64,000 nt of DNA from Sporomusaceae bacterium. GTDB lineage: Bacteria; Bacillota; Negativicutes; Sporomusales; UBA7701. The position numbers and the translations under genes were made by a program. The notes beneath the pieces were generated by a model, which worked only from the letters and a program-made list of their open reading frames with translations, had not been told where the DNA came from and did not search any database. The stretch lies in NCBI GenBank assembly GCA_031460455.1, contig JAVKTQ010000001.1, forward strand, positions 124,001 through 188,000, in the 5' to 3' direction. Shown in pieces: positions 43,131-51,535 of this stretch (positions within the stretch are counted from its first letter, which is position 1; the number at the start of each line of letters is the position of its first letter).

Positions 43131-44396
43131 ATGAAGAAAATCCTCGTCATAGGCGGCGGCGCCGCCGGACTAATGGCGGCAGCCAGCGCCGCCGAACACG
43201 GCGCGGACGTGACCCTGCTCGAAAAGATGCCCGCCGTCGGACGGAAACTTCTCATAACCGGCAAAGGACGCTGCAACGTCACAAACATCGCCGACATCAA
43301 AACCATCATCGACAACATGCCAGGCAACGGCCCCTTCCTCCACAGCGCCCTCGCCGCCTTTTCCAACAACGACCTGATGGCCTGGCTCGAAAAACGCGGC
43401 GTGCCGCTCAAGACCGAGCGGGGCGGGCGCGTCTTTCCGGTCAGCGACCAGGCCAGGGACGTCGTCGACGCCTTCGCCCGCGCCCTCGCCGACCGCGGTG
43501 TTTCCGTCGTGACCGGGCAGGCGGTGCGGGAAATCCGCCTTGCCGATGGACGGGCCTGCGGCGCCGCCACCGCCGATGGCCGCGAGTGGCAGGCCGACGC
43601 CGTAATTCTCGCCGCCGGCGGCGCCTCCTATCCGGGCACCGGCTCAAGCGGCGACGGCTATCGCATCGCCGCCGCCCTGGGTCATGCCGTCACCCCGCTC
43701 CGTCCCTCGCTCGTCCCGCTCGAAGTCGCCGAAGACTGGATCACCGACCTCCAGGGACTGGCCCTCAAAAACGTTGCCGTCGCCGCCATAGCCGGCGGCC
43801 GTCAGCTCGCCGCCGAATTCGGCGAACTGCTCTTCACCCACTTCGGCCTCTCCGGGCCGGTCATCCTCTCGCTCTCGAACCCCGTCGCGGCCGCCCTCCG
43901 CACCCGGCCGGGCGACGAGGTACTCATCGCCATCGACCTCAAACCGGCCCTCAGCGCCGAAACGCTGGACAAGCGCCTGCAGCGCGACTTTGTCAAATTC
44001 GCCCGCAAGCAATTCAAAAACTCGCTTGGCGAGCTGCTGCCCTCGCGCCTGACGGCGGTCATCGTCGATCTCAGCCACATCGACCCGGACAAGCCGGTGC
44101 ATCAGATAACCAAAGAAGAACGCGCCCGTCTCGCCGGCCTGCTCAAACAGCTCACCTTCACAGTCACCGGCACCAGGCCGCTCGCCGAGGCCATCGTAAC
44201 CGCCGGCGGCATAAGTACAAAAGAGATAAATCCCTCAACTATGGCGTCGCGCCTCGTTCCCGGCCTGTATTTCGCCGGCGAAGTCATCGACATCGACGGC
44301 TACACAGGCGGCTTCAACCTTCAGGCGGCCTTCTCCACCGGCTACGTCGCCGGGCGGGCGGCGGCCGCGGATAATGTGGAAAACAATTACAGATAA
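43131..44396 (+). CDS. BaiN/HI0933-family NAD(P)/FAD-dependent oxidoreductase
   Basis: The 421-residue flavoprotein shows VIGGGAAGLMAAASAAEHG, LLEKMPAVGRKLLITGKGRC and NVTN, and the C-terminal LYFAGEVIDIDGYTGGFNLQ, all typical of the HI0933/BaiN family. The physiological role of most members is unknown; BaiN reduces bile-acid intermediates. ATG 43131 fits the family start; GTG 43104 is a weaker option. It is followed by an unknown membrane-anchored protein and the aro genes. Confidence 0.9.
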   Translation: MKKILVIGGGAAGLMAAASAAEHGADVTLLEKMPAVGRKLLITGKGRCNVTNIADIKTIIDNMPGNGPFLHSALAAFSNNDLMAWLEKRGVPLKTERGGRVFPVSDQARDVVDAFARALADRGVSVVTGQAVREIRLADGRACGAATADGREWQADAVILAAGGASYPGTGSSGDGYRIAAALGHAVTPLRPSLVPLEVAEDWITDLQGLALKNVAVAAIAGGRQLAAEFGELLFTHFGLSGPVILSLSNPVAAALRTRPGDEVLIAIDLKPALSAETLDKRLQRDFVKFARKQFKNSLGELLPSRLTAVIVDLSHIDPDKPVHQITKEERARLAGLLKQLTFTVTGTRPLAEAIVTAGGISTKEINPSTMASRLVPGLYFAGEVIDIDGYTGGFNLQAAFSTGYVAGRAAAADNVENNYR

Positions 44397-44427
44397 TATA
44401 GCCATCCCTACCGTGGGAGGCTGCTTA

Positions 44428-44955
44428 ATGAGGCGTCGCAATAAATACAATCCATTCGTCAACTGGGAACCGTTCCTCATTCGCCTGGCGGCAATGTGCG
44501 TCATTACACTCATTGCTGTCCAGGTGCTCATATACCACGACACGCCCCGCCGCTACCTATCGCGGGTCGACAGACTTGAAGGCGACCCGGTGACCTGGCA
44601 GACGCCGCTGGTGGCCGATGCGCCCCTCGTCATCAGCGAAGGATCGCCGGTCGCCAGCCGCATCCAAATGCTGCGGGAAAACAGGCTTGTCGTCATCCGC
44701 ATCGTCCAGCCGGCCGCTGCGGTCGACGTATACCCCATAGTCAACGGTGAGCGGGTCGGCGACTTCAAGAGCGGCGAAGTCGCCGTCACCGTTTATGACG
44801 GCGACTACCTCGAAATCGACGCCAGCCGGTTGCCGGCAGCCGGCCGCTTCGTCGTCGCCGTACCCGGCGGCGGGCTCATCTCGCCGCTCGACGGCTTGGT
44901 CGTTGAAGGGCGGGGGGCGGCGGTGCCGATCGGCAAAGTCAAATTCAAACATTAG
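44428..44955 (+). CDS. Membrane-anchored protein of unknown function
   Basis: The 175-residue product has a basic N-terminus, one membrane helix (about residues 15-35, LIRLAAMCVITLIAVQVLIY) and an extracytoplasmic beta-rich domain with repeated Val/Asp-rich strands. No family recognised. ATG 44428 follows GGGAGG at 44415-44420. It lies between the BaiN-like gene and aroF with gaps of 31 and 82 bp and no terminator, so it may be cotranscribed with them. Confidence 0.65.
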   Translation: MRRRNKYNPFVNWEPFLIRLAAMCVITLIAVQVLIYHDTPRRYLSRVDRLEGDPVTWQTPLVADAPLVISEGSPVASRIQMLRENRLVVIRIVQPAAAVDVYPIVNGERVGDFKSGEVAVTVYDGDYLEIDASRLPAAGRFVVAVPGGGLISPLDGLVVEGRGAAVPIGKVKFKH

Positions 44956-45037
44956 CGCAATATTGGAGGAAATTGGCGGCGGCGCGCGAAAATAATAATG
45001 TTAACCGCAAAGCGCCACCTAGGCCGGAGGATTGCCA

Positions 45038-46075
45038 ATGATCATCGTCATGAACGCCCCCACCCCGGAACAGACAAACCGCGTCCTTGACAAAATCAGG
45101 CAGAGCGGTCTCGAACCGCACTGTCTCGTCGGCCGCGACAAAACCATAATCACCGCAGTCGGCGACACCGACCCCGGACGCTGTGAACAGTTCGAACGTC
45201 TTGCCGGCGTGGAACGTGTCGTCACAGTGCACACCCCCTTCAAACTGGTCAGCCGCGAATTCCGCGCCGAAAACAGCGTCGTTGCCGTCGGCGGCGTCCG
45301 CTTCGGCGCCGCCGACGTACCCGTCATTGCCGGGCCGTGCGCCGTCGAAGGCTACGAACAGTTCCGCGAAGCGGCGCTAGGAGCCAAAGCCGCGGGGGCG
45401 GCGATGCTGCGGGGCGGCGCCTACAAACCGAGGACCTCGCCCTACAGCTTCCAGGGGCTCGAAAACGAAGGCCTCAACATTCTCCATACCGTCGGCCGGG
45501 AAGTCGGTTTGCCGGTAGTCACCGAAGTCACCGATCCCCGCGCGGTCGGGCTGGTCGCCGAACATGCGGACATGCTCCAAATCGGCGCCCGCAACATGCA
45601 AAACTTCGTCCTCCTCAAGGAAGTGGCGCGCGCCGGCCGCCCGGTGCTGCTCAAGCGCGGCGTCGCCGCCACCGTCGAAGAATGGCTCATGGCCGCTGAA
45701 TACCTGATGTCCGGCGGCGCCGCCGACGTCGTCCTCTGCGAACGCGGCATCCGCACCTTCGAAAACTATACCCGCAACACCCTCGACCTCTCAGCCGTAC
45801 CGCTCGTCAAACACCTCAGCCACCTGCCGGTCGTCGTCGACCCCAGCCACGGCACCGGCAACTGGCGGCTCGTCGGCCCGATGGCCAAAGCGGCTGTCGC
45901 CGCCGGCGCCGACGGCCTGATAATCGAAGTCCACCCCTGGCCGGAAGAAGCGATGTCCGACGGACCACAATCCCTCACATTGGCCAATTTTCGCCAACTG
46001 ACAAGCGAACTCGCCAAAGTGGCGGCCGCGGTAGGCCGGTCGATAAATAACGGAAAGGGTGGGGCGAAGCGATGA
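45038..46075 (+). CDS. aroF: 3-deoxy-7-phosphoheptulonate synthase (AroF, type I-beta with N-terminal regulatory domain)
   Basis: The 345-residue enzyme condenses PEP and erythrose 4-phosphate, the first shikimate-pathway step. An N-terminal ferredoxin-like domain (about 1-70) that senses aromatic end products in relatives precedes the barrel, with [21 protein letters not shown] and [11 protein letters not shown] 45038 follows GGAGG at 7 bp. Its stop overlaps the aroA start. Confidence 0.95.
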   Translation: MIIVMNAPTPEQTNRVLDKIRQSGLEPHCLVGRDKTIITAVGDTDPGRCEQFERLAGVERVVTVHTPFKLVSREFRAENSVVAVGGVRFGAADVPVIAGPCAVEGYEQFREAALGAKAAGAAMLRGGAYKPRTSPYSFQGLENEGLNILHTVGREVGLPVVTEVTDPRAVGLVAEHADMLQIGARNMQNFVLLKEVARAGRPVLLKRGVAATVEEWLMAAEYLMSGGAADVVLCERGIRTFENYTRNTLDLSAVPLVKHLSHLPVVVDPSHGTGNWRLVGPMAKAAVAAGADGLIIEVHPWPEEAMSDGPQSLTLANFRQLTSELAKVAAAVGRSINNGKGGAKR

Positions 46076-47379
46076 AAGAATCGATAAAACCCGTCAGGAG
46101 ACTGACGGGGGAGATTGCCATCCCCGGCGACAAATCCATATCCCACCGCAGCGTCATGCTGGCTGGCCTGGCCGACGGCCCGGTGAGAATCCGCAACTTT
46201 CTCGCTGCCGCCGACTGCCTGTCCACCGTCGCCTGCATGCGCGCCCTCGGCGTCAAAATCGAAAGACCGGGCGAAAACGAACTTATCGTATTGGGCAATG
46301 GTCTCTACGGTCTCAGCGAACCTGAGGAAGTCCTAGATGCAGGCAACTCCGGCACCACCATCAGACTGCTGTCCGGCATCCTTGCCGGCCAGCCCTTCTT
46401 CAGCGTCCTCTCCGGCGACGGGTCGCTCCGCCGCCGCCCCATGGCCCGCGTAATCGCCCCCCTGGCCAAGATGGGCTGCCGCATATACGGGCGCGAGCAG
46501 TCCCGCTACGCCCCCCTGGCCATCGTCCCCGCCGACGGCATCCACGGCATCGACTACACCATGCCTGTCGCCAGCGCCCAGGTCAAATCGGCCCTGCTGT
46601 TTGCCGGCATGTTTGCCGACGGCCCCACCCGCATCACCGAACCCTACATATCCCGCGACCACAGCGAGCGCATGCTCCAGACCTTTGGCGCCAAAGTTAC
46701 CCGCAGCGGCCTCACGGTCAGCCTCTCGCCGGTGCAGGAACTATCCGCCCCCCAGCTCATCGACGTTCCCGGCGACATCAGCTCGGCGGCCTTCTGGCTC
46801 GTCGCCGCCACCATCATCCCCGGCAGCCGGCTGCGGCTCACCAACGTAGGCATAAACCCCACCCGCACCGGCATCATCGATATCCTCCGCCAGATGGGCG
46901 CCGACATCGAGATAACCGCCCGGCACCAAGCCGGCGAAGAGCCGGTGGCCGACCTCGTCGTCACCGCGGCCGAACTCAACGGCACAACGATCGAGGGCGA
47001 AATCATCCCCCGCCTCATCGACGAGATACCCGTCCTGGCCGTCGCCGCCCTGTTCGCCAAAGGGCGCACAATCATCAGCGGCGCCGAAGAACTGCGCGTC
47101 AAGGAAACCGACCGGCTCAGGGCGATCACCCTCGAATTGACAAAAATGGGCGCGCGCATCGAAGAAACGGCCGACGGGCTCATCATCGACGGCCCACAGG
47201 CGCTTACCGCCGCCGTCTGCCACTCCCACGACGACCACCGCATGGCCATGGCCCTGGCGGTCGCCGGCCTGGCGGCAGGCGGGGCCGAAATAGAAGAAGC
47301 GGCATGCGTGGCCATATCATACCCGCGGTTCTTTGCGCAAATCGCCGCATTCCAGGAAGCAGCCGGAGGAGCGGAATGA
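46072..47379 (+). CDS. aroA: 3-phosphoshikimate 1-carboxyvinyltransferase (EPSP synthase)
   Basis: The 435-residue enzyme joins PEP to shikimate 3-phosphate. Features include [18 protein letters not shown] at the start, [21 protein letters not shown] and [14 protein letters not shown] near the end. It overlaps aroF by 4 bp, and the next gene, cmk, starts at its stop, so aroF-aroA-cmk-plsC form one coupled unit. Confidence 0.96.
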   Translation: MKESIKPVRRLTGEIAIPGDKSISHRSVMLAGLADGPVRIRNFLAAADCLSTVACMRALGVKIERPGENELIVLGNGLYGLSEPEEVLDAGNSGTTIRLLSGILAGQPFFSVLSGDGSLRRRPMARVIAPLAKMGCRIYGREQSRYAPLAIVPADGIHGIDYTMPVASAQVKSALLFAGMFADGPTRITEPYISRDHSERMLQTFGAKVTRSGLTVSLSPVQELSAPQLIDVPGDISSAAFWLVAATIIPGSRLRLTNVGINPTRTGIIDILRQMGADIEITARHQAGEEPVADLVVTAAELNGTTIEGEIIPRLIDEIPVLAVAALFAKGRTIISGAEELRVKETDRLRAITLELTKMGARIEETADGLIIDGPQALTAAVCHSHDDHRMAMALAVAGLAAGGAEIEEAACVAISYPRFFAQIAAFQEAAGGAE

Positions 47380-48053
47380 AAAAACTCATCATCGCCATCG
47401 ACGGCCCCGCGGGGGCGGGCAAAAGCACCGTTGCCCGGCTCGTGGCCGAACGCATGGGCTATACCTACATCGACACCGGCGCCATGTACCGGGCCGTTAC
47501 CTGGGAGACAATTCGCCGCGGCATCGCCGCCGACGACGGCGACAAAACCGCCGCCGTCGCCCGGGCCATCAACCTGCAGCTTGCCACCGTCGCCGGCAAA
47601 ACCCTCGTCAAAATCGACGACACCGACATTACCGACGCCATTCGCACCCCCGAAATATCGCGCCTGGTATCCGAAGTATCGAAAAACGGCGGCGTGCGCC
47701 AAGCCATGGTCCACCTCCAGCGCCAACTCGCCGGCCTCGGCGGCGTTGTCATGGACGGCCGCGACATCGGCACGCATGTTTTGCCAGACGCCGACATAAA
47801 AATATTTCTGACGGCGTCCATCGCCGAGCGGGCGCGCCGCCGCTGGCGCGAGCTAACCGACAAAGGCTATGCCGTCGACCTCGACGAACTGCAGGCAGAA
47901 ATCGCCGGCCGCGACAAGGCCGACTGCGAACGCGCCATTGCCCCTCTCGTCCAGGCGGCGGACGCCGTCCTGGTCGATACCACCGACCTCACCATTCCCC
48001 AGGCGGTGGAAGCGATACTTCAGCTATGCGAGGCGAAGACCGGTGTTCTATAA
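47376..48053 (+). CDS. cmk: Cytidylate kinase
   Basis: The 225-residue kinase phosphorylates CMP and dCMP. The P-loop AIDGPAGAGKSTVARLVA is at the start, then YIDTGAMYRAVTW and GRDIGTHVLPDADIKIFLTA. ATG 47376 overlaps the aroA stop and follows GGAGGAGC. The end overlaps the plsC start by 11 bp. aroA-cmk pairing is common in Firmicutes. Confidence 0.95.
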   Translation: MKKLIIAIDGPAGAGKSTVARLVAERMGYTYIDTGAMYRAVTWETIRRGIAADDGDKTAAVARAINLQLATVAGKTLVKIDDTDITDAIRTPEISRLVSEVSKNGGVRQAMVHLQRQLAGLGGVVMDGRDIGTHVLPDADIKIFLTASIAERARRRWRELTDKGYAVDLDELQAEIAGRDKADCERAIAPLVQAADAVLVDTTDLTIPQAVEAILQLCEAKTGVL

Positions 48054-48648
48054 AACCCTCCGCTCGCTCGTGCGGATTATCCTGCGCATCGCCTTCCGTT
48101 TCAGCGTCAGCGGCGTCGAAAACATCCCCGCCACGGGCGGCGTCATCATCGCCCCCAATCACATCAGCAACCTCGATCCTCCCGTCATCGGCTGCGCCCT
48201 GCCTGGCAACCGGCGCATTCGCTTCATGGCCAAGATCGAGCTCTTTCAAAACGCGGCCGTCCGCTGGGTCGTCACCGCCCTCGGCGCCTTCCCCGTCCGC
48301 CGCGGCATGGCCGACCGCACCGCCATCCGCACCGCCCTCGCCTTCCTTGAGCAGGGAGGGACGGTCGGCATCTTTCCCGAAGGGACCCGCAGCAGAACGG
48401 GCGCTTTAGGCCGCGCCGAGCCCGGCCTGGGCATGATTGCCGTCAAGGCAGGCGTCCCCGTCGTTCCCGTAGCCGTCTCCGGCACCAACAAACTCTTCCG
48501 CGACGGCCATATTCTGCCGCGGATCGCGGTCACATTCGCCGCCCCGGTAATCGTCCCTCCCGGCAGGACTGACAAAGAAGCCGTAGAATACATAAACGAA
48601 CAGGTAATCGGCGAGATTGCCAGGATGCTGGCCAAGGAAGGAGGCTGA
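48043..48648 (+). CDS. plsC: 1-acyl-sn-glycerol-3-phosphate acyltransferase
   Basis: The 201-residue acyltransferase has the catalytic HX4D motif in IIAPNHISNLDPPV and the glycerophosphate-binding FPEGTRSRTG. It acylates lysophosphatidic acid in phospholipid synthesis, at the membrane. GTG 48043 lies inside the end of cmk; the preceding codons of that frame are the shadow of cmk. The final gene of the aro-cmk unit. Confidence 0.92.
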   Translation: MFYKTLRSLVRIILRIAFRFSVSGVENIPATGGVIIAPNHISNLDPPVIGCALPGNRRIRFMAKIELFQNAAVRWVVTALGAFPVRRGMADRTAIRTALAFLEQGGTVGIFPEGTRSRTGALGRAEPGLGMIAVKAGVPVVPVAVSGTNKLFRDGHILPRIAVTFAAPVIVPPGRTDKEAVEYINEQVIGEIARMLAKEGG

Positions 48649-48653
48649 CCGCC

Positions 48654-50351
48654 ATGCAAGACAACCTCTCACTCGTGCTTGTGCAGCGCATCGCCATCAT
48701 CGCTGTCGTCGCCTACGTCTTCTCCCACACCAAAGCCTTCCGGCTCATGTTCAAAGAACAGAGCTCATACCGGGAGAAAGCCGTCCTCATACTTTTCTTC
48801 TCCTCGATATCCATCGCCGGTACCTATCTCGGCATACCGATAGAGGACGCCATCGCCAACGTCCGCGATACCGGCACCATCGTCGCCGGCCTGCTCGGCG
48901 GCCCCGTCGTCGGCACCGTCACCGGGCTCATTGCCGGCATTCACCGCATATCCCTCGGCGGCTTCTCCGCCGAAGCCTGCGGCGTCGCCACCATCGTCGG
49001 CGGCGTCCTTGCCGGCTACATCCACACCCGCATGCAGCCCAAGAGTCCCGACTGGATCGTCGGCGTCATCACCGGGGTCGCCGTCATCCTCTTCAGCATG
49101 GGCCTCATCCTGCTCATCAGCAAACCGTACAGCGCCGCTCGCGTCCTCGTAGCCAACGTCATTCTGCCCATGTCGCTCGCCAATGCTGTCGGCATCTCGG
49201 TATTCATGATCATCATCCACAACGCCCGCGAACACCAGACCCGCATCGGCGCCCTCCAAACCCACAAAGCCCTGCGGATCGCCAACGCCGCCCTGCCATA
49301 CTTCCGCCAGGGACTCAACCAGGTATCGGCGGAAAAAGTCGCCGCAACCATCCGCAGCATGACCTCGGCGGCCGCCGTAGCCATCACCAACCGCGAGCGC
49401 GTCCTCGCTCACGTCGGCCTTGGCGAAGAACACCACCGCCCGGCAAACCTCCTCATGACCAACGCCACAAAATCCTGCCTCGAAACCGGCCAGGTCACCG
49501 TTGCCCAGCGCGCCAGCGAGATCGGCTGCTGCGTAGAGGGCTGCCCCCTGAAATCGGCTGTCGTCGTCCCGCTCCACTGCCGCGACGAGATCGTCGGCAC
49601 CCTCAAACTTTACTACGCCCGCGAAGAAGCCATGACAGCCCTCGACATCGAATTCGCCCAGGGACTGGGACAAATCTTCTGCACCCAGCTGGAACTAGCC
49701 AACCTCGAGCAGATGGCCGAGCTGGCCGCCAAAGCCGAGCTCAAAGCCCTGCGCGCCCAGATAAACCCCCATTTCCTCTTCAACGCCCTCAACACCATCG
49801 TATCCCTCTGCCGCACCAACCCCGAAGAAGCCCGCAGCCTCATCATCGAACTCAGCGACTTCTTCCGCCGCAGCCTCAAAACATCGCGCGACTTTGTCAC
49901 CCTCAAAGAAGAACTCGAACACGTCGAATCCTACCTGACCCTCGAAAAAGCCCGTTTCGGGCCGCGGCTCACCATCGTCAGGATCATCGACGACGAGGCC
50001 CTTAACGTCCTCATCCCCACCTTCACCATCCAGCCGCTGGTCGAAAACGCCGTCAAACACGGCCTGCTCGCCCAGGAAACGGGGGGGACGGTCAGCATAA
50101 CCGCCTGCCGCAACGGCAACTCCGTCGACATCGTCATCGCCGACGACGGGGCCGGCATCTCCAGCGCCACCCTCGCCCAGGTGCTTGTCACCGGCTTCGG
50201 CAAAGGCGCCGGCGTCGGCCTGTCCAACGTCAACGAGCGGCTGAAAAACATCTACGGGCCGAAGCATGCCCTGGCGATCGACAGCGTGGAAGGGCAGGGG
50301 ACCAGAGTCAGCCTCACAATCCCCGCCACCGCGAGGGGGGTTGTTGCGTGA
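48654..50351 (+). CDS. LytS/BtsS-type sensor histidine kinase
   Basis: The 565-residue sensor has a 5TM-LytS membrane domain (about 1-185; GLLGGPVVGTVTGLIAGIHR), a GAF domain (about 205-350) with a CC/C cluster at IGCCVEGC, and a LytS-type kinase core: QINPHFLFNALNTIVSLC carries the phospho-His, and VENAVKHGL plus DDGAGIS bind ATP. Paired with the LytTR regulator that overlaps its 3' end and followed by two CstA-family carriers, the set resembles E. coli BtsS-BtsR-BtsT, in which BtsS senses pyruvate. Pyruvate is therefore a likely signal, by analogy. Confidence 0.9.
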   Translation: MQDNLSLVLVQRIAIIAVVAYVFSHTKAFRLMFKEQSSYREKAVLILFFSSISIAGTYLGIPIEDAIANVRDTGTIVAGLLGGPVVGTVTGLIAGIHRISLGGFSAEACGVATIVGGVLAGYIHTRMQPKSPDWIVGVITGVAVILFSMGLILLISKPYSAARVLVANVILPMSLANAVGISVFMIIIHNAREHQTRIGALQTHKALRIANAALPYFRQGLNQVSAEKVAATIRSMTSAAAVAITNRERVLAHVGLGEEHHRPANLLMTNATKSCLETGQVTVAQRASEIGCCVEGCPLKSAVVVPLHCRDEIVGTLKLYYAREEAMTALDIEFAQGLGQIFCTQLELANLEQMAELAAKAELKALRAQINPHFLFNALNTIVSLCRTNPEEARSLIIELSDFFRRSLKTSRDFVTLKEELEHVESYLTLEKARFGPRLTIVRIIDDEALNVLIPTFTIQPLVENAVKHGLLAQETGGTVSITACRNGNSVDIVIADDGAGISSATLAQVLVTGFGKGAGVGLSNVNERLKNIYGPKHALAIDSVEGQGTRVSLTIPATARGVVA

Positions 50352-51112
50352 CCGCTCCCATCATCCGCGCCATGGTCATCGACGACGAAGAACCCGCCCG
50401 CAGCGAAATACGCTATCTTCTCGAACAACACGACGACGTGTGCATCGTATACGAAACCGGCCACTTCCAGGACGCCCTCGCCGCCCTGCGCCAGACAAGA
50501 CCCCACCTCGTTTTCCTCGACATCGAAATGCCGGGCATGAACGGCATTATCCTCGCCGAAAAAATCCAGGAAATCCTTCAGCCCCTCATCGTCTTCGCCA
50601 CCGCCCACGAGGAATTCGCCCACAAAGCCTTCGAACTCAACGCCGCCGATTACCTGCTCAAGCCCTTCGCACCCAAGCGAGTCGCCCAGTGCATCGACAA
50701 AGTGCGCGCCCTCTTGAGCGCCAGGGCGCCCGTCCCGGTCAGCGGCAAAGCCGGCGAGAGCGAAGCGCCAGCCGCCTGCCGGCAGAAACTCGCTGTCGAA
50801 CAGAACGGCAAGGCCCAAATCATCAACACCGCCGACATCATCGCCGCCAGCAGCTCGGAAGGCCAGGTCACCATCTATTCCGTACCGAAAACCTTCCAGG
50901 TCAATATCACCCTCCAGGACCTCCAGGCCAAGCTGGACGAAAACCAGTTCTTCCGCAGCCACCGCGGCTACCTCGTAAATATCGAGAAAATCCGCGAAGT
51001 CATTCCCTGGTTCAACGGCACCTACAATCTGGTGATGGACGGCCTGACCGGCATCGAAATTCCCGTCAGCCGCCAGCAGGCGCCCAAACTGAAGAAAATA
51101 TTCGGCTTGTGA
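50348..51112 (+). CDS. LytTR-family response regulator
   Basis: The 254-residue regulator has a receiver domain with MVIDDEEPARSEI and phospho-acceptor Asp58 in LVFLDIEMPGMNG, and a C-terminal LytTR domain (about 147-250, KTFQVNITLQDLQ through FFRSHRGYLVNIEKIREV). LytTR domains bind pairs of short direct repeats about 21 bp apart. Such repeats lie upstream of both downstream cstA genes. GTG 50348 overlaps the kinase stop by 4 bp. A terminator follows. Confidence 0.93.
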   Translation: MTAPIIRAMVIDDEEPARSEIRYLLEQHDDVCIVYETGHFQDALAALRQTRPHLVFLDIEMPGMNGIILAEKIQEILQPLIVFATAHEEFAHKAFELNAADYLLKPFAPKRVAQCIDKVRALLSARAPVPVSGKAGESEAPAACRQKLAVEQNGKAQIINTADIIAASSSEGQVTIYSVPKTFQVNITLQDLQAKLDENQFFRSHRGYLVNIEKIREVIPWFNGTYNLVMDGLTGIEIPVSRQQAPKLKKIFGL

Positions 51113-51118
51113 CTGAGT

Positions 51119-51150
51119 CCGGCAGCTTGCTGCCGGCTGTTTTTCCTTTC
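51119..51150 (+). terminator. Terminator after the LytTR regulator gene
   Basis: CCGGCAGC (51119-51126) and GCTGCCGG (51129-51136), then CTGTTTTTCCTTTCC. Confidence 0.85.
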
Positions 51151-51284
51151 CGGGCAGCGGGGGGGAGTATGGCATATTAAAACAGTAAAATATTTATGAA
51201 AACTTTACAGAAAATTATAATTATTGCTAAAATTGACACTCTTCAGATTTAAATCTCTGTTTCAGCAATTTATTCAATATTTTG

Positions 51285-51312
51285 TAATGCCGCGGTTCTG
51301 ACCGCGGCATTA
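51285..51312. other. Perfect 12-bp inverted repeat in the long leader of the first cstA gene
   Basis: TAATGCCGCGGT (51285-51296), loop TCTG, ACCGCGGCATTA (51301-51312). No T tract follows in either orientation, so it is not a standard terminator. It sits 28 bp upstream of the first CGTT half-site and could be an operator or an insulating hairpin. The whole 51113-51535 region (423 bp) holds the terminator, this palindrome, the repeat array and the promoter, and no gene. Confidence 0.6.
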
Positions 51313-51339
51313 CACTTTGCATGTGAAAAAAACAACAGC

Positions 51340-51430
51340 ACCGTTCACAGCCACAACCAAGCCGTTCACCTGGTAAATAGTGCAATTGAACATAAATATA
51401 TTGTCGTTTGACATAATGTGCGACTATACT
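51340..51430 (+). promoter_or_regulatory. LytTR-type direct repeats and promoter of the first cstA gene
   Basis: ACCGTTCAC (51340-51348) and GCCGTTCAC (51361-51369) are direct repeats exactly 21 bp apart, two helical turns, as expected for LytTR regulators. A third CGTT occurs 42 bp further on (GTCGTTTGAC, 51403-51412). A -35/-10 pair TTGTCG (51401-51406) and TATACT (51425-51430) with 18-bp spacing overlaps the last CGTT. The same layout recurs before the second cstA gene. Confidence 0.7.
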
Positions 51431-51535
51431 TAAGTATGGCGCGAACTAGATTTTCGCAATATTAAGGCGAAAAGGAGGGAAGAAGAGCAACTAATCCGCA
51501 AATCCCAACGGACATACCAAAGGAGGTAATTCTGC

